Assembly: GCA_947492925.1 (NCBI GenBank)
Contig: CANLOQ010000013.1
Span: 1 to 34,767 of the forward strand
Direction of reading: 5' to 3'
Length of the DNA stretch: 34,767 bases
From: an uncultured Sulfitobacter sp.
GTDB taxonomy: Bacteria; Pseudomonadota; Alphaproteobacteria; Rhodobacterales; Rhodobacteraceae
Shown: positions 1 to 6,635 of the stretch, piece by piece
Layout of the letters: each line of letters starts with the position of its first letter
Numbering within the stretch: the stretch's first letter is position 1
Program-made: the position numbers and the translations under genes
The notes under the pieces: model-generated
The model's database searches: none
What the model was told of the DNA's origin: nothing
The model's input: the letters and a program-made list of their open reading frames with translations, nothing else

Positions 1-77
1 TCGCGCTGGCCGCATCACCACTGGCCGCACAGAACCTGAACTTCGCCTACGGCTATCCCGCCACATCCGCCATCGGC
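1..77. repeat. Terminal direct repeat, left copy (circular junction)
   Basis: The first 77 bases are identical to the last 77 bases (34691-34767). A coding frame continues across the join without a break, so this is best read as the overlap left when a circular molecule is written out linearly, not as a biological repeat. The true circle would be 34,690 bp. A length of 77 is a k-mer size commonly used by assemblers, which fits this reading. Confidence 0.93.
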
Positions 78-1106
78 CTTGCCGTCGATGATTACGCCGC
101 CGCCGTCAACGAACGCTCGAACGGTGACATCAGCGTAACCGGTTTTGCCATGTCCCTGCTCAGCCTGCCCGAAACCAGCCCCGGCGTGCGCGACGGTCTG
201 GCCGATGTGGGCTTTGTCCTGCCCCCCTACTACGCTGCGGAATACAGCACGAACCTGTTCCTGCACGAACTGAACCAGCTGATCAATCTGGCCGAAAACC
301 CCACGGGCAAGGAGCCGTTGGCGTTTACCGGTGCGATGCTGGAATACACGTTTTTCAACTGCCCCGAATGTCTGGATGAATTTGCCGCCCAGAACCAGGT
401 CTACACCGGCGGCGGGGTGACCCCGCTTTACAATCTGCTGTGCAAAGACGTGAAGATCACCACCGTTGACCAGCTTGCCGGTATGCGCCTGCGGGCGGGT
501 GGCGCGGGCTTTGTCCGCTTTGCCGAAAACTTTGGCGCGCAGGGCGTGCGCCTGCCGGTGAACGAAGTTTACGAAGCGCTTGATCAGGGCATCCTTGATT
601 GCGCCATGCTGTCCGCACCCGAGCTGACAAATTACAACCTGCATGAGGTCGTGACCGACATCACGCTGGGCGTGCCGGGCGGTGCCTTTGCCGGTGTCGC
701 GTCCTCCAACGTGAACAAGGATCGCTGGAACGGCATGACCCCCGAGCAGCGCGAGGCGCTTTTGTGGGGTGGGTCGGTCATGACGGCGGCGACCACGTGG
801 AACTTCTACACCGACGACATCAAAGCCATTGAAAACGCACGTGAAAAAGGGATCAACATCTTTGATCCTGAACCCGAACTGCTGGAAGCGGTCAAGGCGT
901 TCAGCACCGCCGATCTTGATACCGTCGCGGGCCTGTTTTCCGAAACCTACAACGTCGCCCGCGCGGCCGAGATCACGGAAGAATTCAAGCCGATCCTCGA
1001 ACGCTGGTACGGTCTGGTGGGTGACGTAGAGAGTCAGGAAGACCTCCAGACCCTGCTCTGGAACGAGGTCGTGTCCAAGGTCGACCCGGCAACTTACGCA
1101 CAGTAA
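1..1106 (+). CDS. dctP: TRAP transporter solute-binding protein DctP (3' part; gene crosses the circular join)
   Basis: This is the body of a periplasmic substrate-binding protein of a TRAP transporter, which hands a carboxylate-type ligand to the DctQM membrane parts. The reading frame is open from base 3 and joins in frame to an ATG at 34639, giving 385 residues in total. An ATG at 150 would cut off the signal peptide and is not the real start. A segment around bases 480-535 (MRLRAGGAGFVRFAENFGA) matches the conserved DctP region that carries the ligand-binding arginine. The gene is followed by a hairpin terminator and then dctQ and dctM, and is preceded by an acyl-CoA ligase, suggesting an organic acid that is activated to its CoA ester after uptake. 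The substrate cannot be read from the sequence. Confidence 0.93.
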   Translation, partial: ALAASPLAAQNLNFAYGYPATSAIGLAVDDYAAAVNERSNGDISVTGFAMSLLSLPETSPGVRDGLADVGFVLPPYYAAEYSTNLFLHELNQLINLAENPTGKEPLAFTGAMLEYTFFNCPECLDEFAAQNQVYTGGGVTPLYNLLCKDVKITTVDQLAGMRLRAGGAGFVRFAENFGAQGVRLPVNEVYEALDQGILDCAMLSAPELTNYNLHEVVTDITLGVPGGAFAGVASSNVNKDRWNGMTPEQREALLWGGSVMTAATTWNFYTDDIKAIENAREKGINIFDPEPELLEAVKAFSTADLDTVAGLFSETYNVARAAEITEEFKPILERWYGLVGDVESQEDLQTLLWNEVVSKVDPATYAQ

Positions 1107-1119
1107 CGCACCAATCCAA

Positions 1120-1148
1120 GGCATCGCCATCCCGGCGGTGCCTTTTTT
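1120..1148 (+). terminator. Hairpin plus T-run between dctP and dctQ
   Basis: GGCATCGCC (1120-1128) pairs with GGCGGTGCC (1134-1142), nine pairs including one wobble, around a 5-base loop. Six T residues follow (1143-1148). It lies 13 bases after dctP and 27 before dctQ, so it probably acts as a partial terminator or 3' stabiliser that makes binding protein in excess over the membrane subunits. Confidence 0.8.
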
Positions 1149-1175
1149 CTGGCGACCTATTCCCGGACCTGACCC

Positions 1176-1727
1176 ATGCAAATTATCGGCAAAGCGATCT
1201 CCTATATTGTCGCGGCTTCCTCCACCGTTGCGGGCATCCTTGTGATCGCGCTGGTGGCCCACGTATCACTCGACGTGCTCATGCGCTTCGTGTTCGAGAC
1301 GCCGCTGAACGCAACCATCCTTTATGTCTCGGCCTTCTACATGGTCGCCGTCGCCTTCCTTCCGCTGGCATTGGTCGAGGAAAAGGACATGAACCTTTCC
1401 GTCGAACTGCTGACCGATCTGATGCCGACAAAGGTGCAGGGATTTCTTGCCTTTATCGCCGCCCTGCTCACGGCCATCGTCACCGCCACCGTTGCCGTGC
1501 GCACCGGACAGGAGGCGCTGACCAAATACGCCACCGGCGCTTTCTCGATCGAGGCGGGCGGGCGCATCATCACATGGCCGTCGTACTTCTTCTTGCCCGT
1601 CGGTTTTGGCCTGATGTCCCTTGTCGCCGCGTGGAAAACCATTTGCATGGTACTGGGCAAAGAAACGGGCCTGATCGCGCCTGCGTTTGAAGACCCTTAT
1701 TTGTCGGATGACACCCCCAATGACTGA
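1176..1727 (+). CDS. dctQ: TRAP transporter small permease subunit DctQ
   Basis: This 183-residue protein has four hydrophobic segments (about residues 10-35, 45-65, 85-110 and 125-150), the usual plan of the small TRAP membrane subunit that pairs with DctM. The first segment contains the stretch HVSLDVLMRFVFETPLNA, typical of DctQ. It lies between dctP and dctM and its last 8 bases overlap the start of dctM, so the two membrane subunits are probably translated together in equal amounts. The ribosome-binding site before ATG 1176 is weak. Assignment rests on order, size and membrane pattern as well as sequence. Confidence 0.9.
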   Translation: MQIIGKAISYIVAASSTVAGILVIALVAHVSLDVLMRFVFETPLNATILYVSAFYMVAVAFLPLALVEEKDMNLSVELLTDLMPTKVQGFLAFIAALLTAIVTATVAVRTGQEALTKYATGAFSIEAGGRIITWPSYFFLPVGFGLMSLVAAWKTICMVLGKETGLIAPAFEDPYLSDDTPND

Positions 1728-3030
1728 TCTTCAATCCGCCAGCATCTTCATCGGCGTCCTTGTCATCCTGATCCTGATGCGCATTCCCATCGGCATTGCG
1801 CTGATCGGCGTATCCTTTGGCGGTCTCTGGACCATGTTCAACTGGAACATCGCATGGGGATCGCTGGGCATCGCCCCTTACAACTTTGCCAGTTCATGGG
1901 TGCTCAGCTCAATCCCCGCTTTTCTGCTGATGGGATTTGTTTGCTACCACACGCGCCTGACCCAAGGTTTGTTTAACGCGGCACAGGTCTGGCTTTCGGG
2001 GCTGCCCGGCGGTCTTGCCATCGCGTCAGTGTTTGGCTGCGCGGGCTTTGCTGCCGTGACCGGGTCATCGGTCGCCTGTTCGGCGGCAATGGGCAAGATC
2101 GCGGTGCCGGAAATGGTACGCAACCGCTACGCGCCCGAACTTGCCACCGGCACCGTCGCAGCCGCCGGCACCATCGGCGCGCTGATCCCCCCATCAATCC
2201 TCATGATCCTCTACGGCATCATTTCGCGTCAGTCGGTCAGCGCGCTGTTCCTTGGGGGTCTGGTTGTCGGGATCATCACGCTTGCGGCTTACGTCGCGCT
2301 GATCCTGATCCGGGTCAAAATCAACCCCAACCTCGCCCCGCCGGTGCATACCAAAGCAACGCGCGCCGAAAAGATCCGTGCGTTGGGTCAGACGTGGCCT
2401 GTGCTGCTGATCGTGATCGGTGTTTTTGCGGGTATCTTCGGCGGCGCTTTCACCCCGACGGAGGCCGGTGCCATCGGTGCGACGCTCTCACTCATCGTTG
2501 CCGCCGCGTACCGGACCCTCACGTTCAAGGCGCTGCGCATGGCCGTGTTAGAGACGATAACAACCACCGCCACCCTTTTGATCATCGCGGTCGGCGCCAG
2601 CCTCCTGACACGGTTCCTTGCCTTGTCTGGCATCGGTGACGCGCTGTCGTCCAGCATCCTGTCGTTCGGCGTTGATCCCCTGCTGATCATGATCGGTATT
2701 GCGGTCATCTATCTGCTGCTTGGCATGATGCTTGAACCTGTGGGTGCGATGCTGCTGACCCTTCCGGTGGTGATCCCGCTGGTCGATGAAACTGGCTACA
2801 GTCTTTTGTGGTTCGGTGTTGTTCTGGTCAAACTGCTTGAGATCGGCATGATCACCCCGCCGATGGGCATGAACGTTTTTGTCATCAAAGGGGTGGTGGG
2901 CAACATCGCGTCGCTGACCACGGTATTCAAAGGGGTGTTCTGGTTTGTCGTGGTCGATTTGGTGATCGTTGCAACGCTGATTGCTTTCCCGAATATCGTG
3001 TTGTTTTTACCAAATTTTGTGAACGGCTAG
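1720..3030 (+). CDS. dctM: TRAP transporter large permease subunit DctM
   Basis: This is the large inner-membrane subunit that carries out sodium-coupled transport. It is 436 residues with about twelve hydrophobic segments, of normal length for DctM. Family landmarks include the segment with AAAGTIGALIPPSILMILYG near residue 145 and a C-terminal EIGMITPPMGMNVFVIKG. The ATG at 1720 is chosen over an upstream one at 1687 because it gives the standard hydrophobic N-terminus and the close 8-base overlap with dctQ. No further gene follows on this strand; the next genes converge on it. Confidence 0.93.
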   Translation: MTDLQSASIFIGVLVILILMRIPIGIALIGVSFGGLWTMFNWNIAWGSLGIAPYNFASSWVLSSIPAFLLMGFVCYHTRLTQGLFNAAQVWLSGLPGGLAIASVFGCAGFAAVTGSSVACSAAMGKIAVPEMVRNRYAPELATGTVAAAGTIGALIPPSILMILYGIISRQSVSALFLGGLVVGIITLAAYVALILIRVKINPNLAPPVHTKATRAEKIRALGQTWPVLLIVIGVFAGIFGGAFTPTEAGAIGATLSLIVAAAYRTLTFKALRMAVLETITTTATLLIIAVGASLLTRFLALSGIGDALSSSILSFGVDPLLIMIGIAVIYLLLGMMLEPVGAMLLTLPVVIPLVDETGYSLLWFGVVLVKLLEIGMITPPMGMNVFVIKGVVGNIASLTTVFKGVFWFVVVDLVIVATLIAFPNIVLFLPNFVNG

Positions 3031-3048
3031 CGCTGTTGAATAACATTT

Positions 3049-3064
3049 ATTGATTTAAATCAAT
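3049..3064. promoter_or_regulatory. 16-bp perfect palindrome matching an FNR box
   Basis: ATTGATTTAAATCAAT is a perfect palindrome, and its core TTGAT-TTAA-ATCAA equals the known FNR/FnrL/Anr consensus TTGAT-N4-ATCAA. It sits between two converging genes (dctM and parB), where no promoter is expected, so it may instead be a hairpin ending transcription or a chance match. There is no T-run after it. Confidence 0.45.
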
Positions 3065-3095
3065 GTATTAGAGAGGATTTCCGGAATTTTTCAGA

Positions 3096-3192
3096 GGTTA
3101 CCCGTGGGTAACCCCCTCCCCCTGCCCTTTATGTGGTGGTTACCCGTGGGTAACCTATGGCCATTGGCTGACGTGGTTACCCACGGGTAACC
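3096..3192. repeat. Three parS-like palindromes (putative plasmid centromere)
   Basis: Three 18-base copies of GGTTACCC-NN-GGGTAACC lie at 3096-3113, 3138-3155 and 3175-3192. The arms are perfect inverted repeats and the centre is GT, GT and AC, so the third copy is the second read on the other strand. The last copy ends at the base before the parB stop codon. Position beside parAB, palindromy and copy number fit ParB-binding parS sites. Binding by this ParB is inferred. Confidence 0.85.
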
Positions 3193-4254
3193 TCACCTGA
3201 TCCGCGGCCCTTTCAGCGCATCCTCAAAAGCCTTTACCGCACGTTCCAATTGCCCCTTGGGCAGGTTCGCAAAATCATCCTTGCTGACCAGCCTCAGCTC
3301 GCCGTCCCGTGCAGTTACCTTAGTTTTGCCAACAAAGAACTCGAACTTCTGACGCGGCGGTTTGGCGGGTTGCTTTGTCTTTGCCGCCTTCTTCTGTCGA
3401 TCCAGAAACGCCACCAGCGCGGCATTCTGCGCCTCGGGTGTGGCGCATCCGGTAAGGGCTGCGCGCAATGCTTCCTCGTCCTGCGGTGACTGCACAGCCC
3501 GCGCCACGCTCACCCCAAGGTTCCGCGCAATCGCCTTGGGAAACGGCAACGCATCCCCCAGTGTCACCATCAGAAAAACAAAGCTGCGAATGTAGGACCG
3601 CTTGGTTTTATGCAGCGCACTGTAAAGCCGCAGGATCAATTCTGCCGGATCGTTCTCTGGCACATCCGGATCCTGTGCCGCCGTGATCGCCACCTGCGCC
3701 ATCTCGGCAAAGGTCAGATCCTCGCGCACGACATTTTCCTCGACCATGTCGACATAGCGCGCGATGCGGCTCACCTCGCCCTGCTCAATCCGTGCCAGAA
3801 CGGTCGCGAAACTGTCCTCACCCGTTTCTGCGTAAAGCTGGCGCAGGGCCGTCAGCCGCCGCCATCCTTTCTTGAGCTGCGGCGTGCCGGCACCATCAAG
3901 GTACACCTCAACCGGCTCCTTCTGTCCCCGCTCGCGGATCGACGCTTTCAATTCGTCCATCTCATCGGACCGGGCCACTTCCTCCAGCTCAAGCCGGTCC
4001 CGCGGCAGATTGTCCGTCGCCACCGCATCCACCGACAGCCGCTCAAGCATCCGGCCTTCGGCCACGGCCGCCCGCAGCGCTTTGGCGTCCTCTGCGTTCT
4101 GACGCCGCTGCGCCACCTTGGCACTGGTGCTGTCCGACATGCTTTCGGCGGCGTCGCGCACCGCTGCTCCCATCGGCCCCGGTGCCCGCGACCGCTGGGG
4201 CTTGTCCTTGCTGATCTCCACCGGGGCAAACCCGAACTTATTGCTGCGCGTCAT
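3193..4254 (-). CDS. parB: Plasmid partition protein ParB
   Basis: ParB binds centromere sites and with the ParA ATPase places plasmid copies in daughter cells. The 353-residue protein has the ParB N-terminal domain, with the box containing KKGWRRLTALRQLY near residues 129-142, then ENVVREDLTFAEMAQVAI and a helix-rich DNA-binding part, and ends in a basic segment followed by a C-terminal domain. The start at 4254 (MTRSNKFGF) is preferred over 4332 because it leaves a short 17-base overlap with parA and begins with the usual ParB N-terminus. It is the second gene of a parAB operon. Three 18-base palindromes directly beyond its stop codon are probably its binding sites. Confidence 0.93.
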   Translation of the reverse strand: MTRSNKFGFAPVEISKDKPQRSRAPGPMGAAVRDAAESMSDSTSAKVAQRRQNAEDAKALRAAVAEGRMLERLSVDAVATDNLPRDRLELEEVARSDEMDELKASIRERGQKEPVEVYLDGAGTPQLKKGWRRLTALRQLYAETGEDSFATVLARIEQGEVSRIARYVDMVEENVVREDLTFAEMAQVAITAAQDPDVPENDPAELILRLYSALHKTKRSYIRSFVFLMVTLGDALPFPKAIARNLGVSVARAVQSPQDEEALRAALTGCATPEAQNAALVAFLDRQKKAAKTKQPAKPPRQKFEFFVGKTKVTARDGELRLVSKDDFANLPKGQLERAVKAFEDALKGPRIR

Positions 4255-5560
4255 GTGCCGTCTCCTTGGTTGCCGTGTTCCGCTTCCATGCGTCCAACAC
4301 GGTGCCGCGAAACTCCTCATAGGCCCGGTCAAAGCTCTGCCGCGCCCGCTTCCACGTTTCGCGGGTCATCTGGCGATAATCCTGTTCATAGACAGACATC
4401 TGAAACCGCCCCGATTGTTCGACCGCACGGGTCATCTCGATCGGATGGGTGCAAACATCAGCGCCGAACACATTGCGGAACGCATCCATCATCGCACTGT
4501 GTAGGGCGTTTGAGCTCTCGAACCGGGTCATGAGCAATTTGATGTCCGAAAAATGTTTCGGAAGCGTGATCCCTGCGTCCGCTGCGACCTCGCCAAATCC
4601 TTCGGAAATATCCGCCATCGCATCGCCCAACTGTCCCAGATAGCTGGTTGTGCTGTCATACTCCCAATAGCCCGGGCCAGAGGGGATATAGAGGATATCT
4701 GCCGCAAAAGCTGCATTCAGGGACTGGTATCCGATGGCGGGCGGGCAGTCGAAAATGATGATGTCATATTGATCATCCGGCAGCTCATCAAGATACCGCG
4801 CGACGCAACCAAAAAAGCTCCACGCCTTGTGCAGGGAACGATACTGGGCCGAAGCGAATTCGACAAAGGCCGCATTGGCGCAGCTTGGGATAATGTCGAT
4901 GGTTGGCCAGCACGTCGGCTGGATAAAGTCCTGCACCCGCTGCGCACCGATGGAACGCACATCATCGGGCAATTCATCAGACGCGGGGTAGGGGCAATCA
5001 TCAGGGTCATCATAGCTTTCCATGATACGGTCCGCCTCGCGGCACAGATCGCGGCACATGATCCCCCAGACGGTGATCCATTCCTTGACCTCAACGATCC
5101 CCATCGAATGGGTGAGAGTTGCCTGCGGATCAAAATCGACACACAGCACCCGGTAGCCATCAAGCGCGGCGGCATTCGCCAGATGCTGCGCTACGACCGT
5201 TTTACCAACCCCGCCCTTGAAGTTGCTGACCGCGACACGCATCGCACGCCCCTTGGCCCGCTCGGGCATCAGGGACTTGCCCCGAAACCGCACCCGCCGC
5301 CGCAACTCGTTGATCTCTTCCAGCGTGAACCACCGTTGCCGGCCATCATCCTCCGTCAGCCCCTGCGGCAAGGACGGATCATCGGCCAGCTTCTTGCGCA
5401 GCGTATCAGCGGGCACATTGAACATGAACTGGCTGATCTCCCAGATCGAAAAGGGGCGGAGTGTCTTGACCTCGCCGGGAGAGAACGTCGCCTTGCGTAC
5501 CGCACTTTGCTGGGCAAGACTTCGTTCATTCATGTTCAGAAGATCGTTGTGGTCTCTCAT
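4238..5560 (-). CDS. parA: Plasmid partition ATPase ParA
   Basis: ParA is the ATPase motor of plasmid segregation. The 440-residue protein has an N-terminal part with a helix-turn-helix-like region (about residues 35-90, FSIWEISQFMF to FTLEEINELRRR), as in large type Ia ParA proteins that also repress their own operon. This is followed by a deviant Walker A motif KGGVGKT at residues 115-121, the segment VLCVDFDPQATLT, and Walker B in YDIIIFDCPPAIG. Its end overlaps parB by 17 bases. A GTG lies directly upstream (5563), and the ATG at 5560 is taken as the start. It faces away from the replication gene, leaving a 370-base control and origin region between them. Confidence 0.94.
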   Translation of the reverse strand: MRDHNDLLNMNERSLAQQSAVRKATFSPGEVKTLRPFSIWEISQFMFNVPADTLRKKLADDPSLPQGLTEDDGRQRWFTLEEINELRRRVRFRGKSLMPERAKGRAMRVAVSNFKGGVGKTVVAQHLANAAALDGYRVLCVDFDPQATLTHSMGIVEVKEWITVWGIMCRDLCREADRIMESYDDPDDCPYPASDELPDDVRSIGAQRVQDFIQPTCWPTIDIIPSCANAAFVEFASAQYRSLHKAWSFFGCVARYLDELPDDQYDIIIFDCPPAIGYQSLNAAFAADILYIPSGPGYWEYDSTTSYLGQLGDAMADISEGFGEVAADAGITLPKHFSDIKLLMTRFESSNALHSAMMDAFRNVFGADVCTHPIEMTRAVEQSGRFQMSVYEQDYRQMTRETWKRARQSFDRAYEEFRGTVLDAWKRNTATKETAHDAQQ

Positions 5561-5691
5561 CACATCACTCGCGTTTTTAAATTCGGTTTCAGCATTAACG
5601 CGATTTCACAATTTCCGCAAAAACAAATGTTCATAAAGACGAGGATCAAAGGAAGCAGGGTAAATGATGATCGGCCAATAGGTTTGATAGC

Positions 5692-5763
5692 AGTGACAGG
5701 CAACATCCTACCCCTTGCGTTAGGGTGACACCGCAGCCCATATATGGTGACAGCACGGTGACC
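5692..5763 (+). repeat. GTGAC iteron-like repeats with helical spacing
   Basis: GTGACA at 5693-5698, 5725-5730 and 5747-5752, and GTGACC at 5758-5763, lie in the same orientation. Their start-to-start distances are 32, 22 and 11 bases, close to three, two and one turns of the helix, so bound proteins would face the same side of the DNA. The cluster is followed by an AT-rich stretch (5769-5800), as in iteron origins. Each unit is short, so chance is not excluded. Confidence 0.5.
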
Positions 5764-5812
5764 CCCTTAACCATTAAACCTAAGATTAGATTCATTTTTA
5801 TGAGGAGACTGC

Positions 5813-5855
5813 GAAATCCCGCTTTTCCAAGATCATTGACAGATTACGGGATTTC
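5813..5855. repeat. 9-bp perfect inverted repeat upstream of the replication gene
   Basis: GAAATCCCG (5813-5821) and CGGGATTTC (5847-5855) are perfect inverted copies separated by 25 bases. They lie about 80 bases before the initiator start codon and flank the TTGACA at 5836-5841. They could form an operator at which the initiator represses itself, or a leader-RNA stem. Confidence 0.55.
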
Positions 5856-5933
5856 AGGTTCTTCTAAGCCACAGAGGGAATCGCCCGGCAGAGGTGATCC
5901 TTGAGGCAAACACAAACTCGGCAGGGTAAGTCA

Positions 5934-6635
5934 ATGAAAGCACAACGTATCGCCGGTCCGGCGGCGGGTGGATTGAAATATGATCTGCTCACTGCGCTTA
6001 GTGTTGCGGGGCTGAATGGCACGCAGACGCTGCAGACATCGCTGATGCGACTGATCGCGCTGGTTACGGCACGGTACAATTGGCGGCTGGACGAATTTAC
6101 GGTTGGTCAGCGGGACATGGCGCGGATGTGGTCGGTGAATGAACGGACCGTCAAGCGGGAGATCAAGCGCCTGACCGAAGCGGGGATCGTGATCTGCAAA
6201 TACGGCGGCGTGCGCGGGCGGGTCGGGGCGTACCGCCTGAATTATCCGCGTATTGCGGAACTATCGCGCCCGTCCTGGGCGCTGGTTGGTCCGGATTTTG
6301 AGCGGCGCATGGAAGAACGGTTTCCCGCGCCGGGCATCAAGGTCGTGCAGATGGCAAGCTATGCGGAAAAGCCCGTATCAGAGCCTGAAATGACCTCCGA
6401 GCCAACCTGGGGTGCCGTGCTTGCCGCTCTTGCGCGAACTGACCCGGGGCTCACAAAAGCATGGTTTTCGCGCCTTCGTTTTATCGGTCTGTGTGACCGC
6501 ACACTAACCCTTGAGGCCCCAAGTGCGTTTGTGCAGCGCTACATTGAAACGCACCACATCGAATTGCTGGTCGATATGGTGCGGCAACAGATGGGGCAGG
6601 TGGACCAAGTCGTCTTTGGCGTATCGGCCCAATGA
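5934..6635 (+). CDS. DnaA-like plasmid replication initiator
   Basis: This 233-residue protein probably starts plasmid replication. Residues about 55-90 form a winged-helix DNA-binding segment (TVGQRDMARMWSVNERTVKR, then IKRLTEAGIV). Residues about 158-222 (WGAVLAALAR to LLVDMVRQQM) resemble domain I of the chromosomal initiator DnaA, which contacts the helicase. This combination is the mark of the DnaA-like replicases known from Rhodobacterales plasmids. The ATG at 5934 has an AGGG seven bases upstream; a TTG at 5901 is less likely. It stands opposite parAB. Its stop overlaps the selA start as ATGA (6632-6635), so replication and selenocysteine genes may be translated from one message, an unexpected coupling. 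Assignment to this replicase class is from remembered family features. Confidence 0.85.
   Translation: MKAQRIAGPAAGGLKYDLLTALSVAGLNGTQTLQTSLMRLIALVTARYNWRLDEFTVGQRDMARMWSVNERTVKREIKRLTEAGIVICKYGGVRGRVGAYRLNYPRIAELSRPSWALVGPDFERRMEERFPAPGIKVVQMASYAEKPVSEPEMTSEPTWGAVLAALARTDPGLTKAWFSRLRFIGLCDRTLTLEAPSAFVQRYIETHHIELLVDMVRQQMGQVDQVVFGVSAQ

Larger units (their letters stand above)
5561..5933. other. Intergenic origin-like region between parA and the replication gene
   Basis: This 373-base stretch holds no gene. It has AT-rich tracts (around 5575-5635 and 5769-5800), a set of GTGAC repeats and a long inverted repeat, which are listed separately. It must also carry the divergent promoters of parAB and the replication gene. 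A TTGACA at 5836-5841 could be a -35 element for the latter, but no good -10 box is seen at the right distance. Position between initiator and partition genes makes it the best candidate for the plasmid origin. Confidence 0.6.

Noticed and set aside
15-1262. Long 415-codon frame on the minus strand
   Set aside because: It lies fully opposite dctP and dctQ, has a composition typical of a reverse-strand shadow in GC-rich DNA, and resembles no protein family.
4255-4332. Longer ParB start at 4332
   Set aside because: It would overlap parA by 95 bases and add residues that are the parA frame shadow. ATG 4254 gives the usual ParB beginning.
5901-5933. TTG start for the replication initiator
   Set aside because: ATG 5934 has AGGG at a good distance; the TTG has no better site and adds untypical residues.
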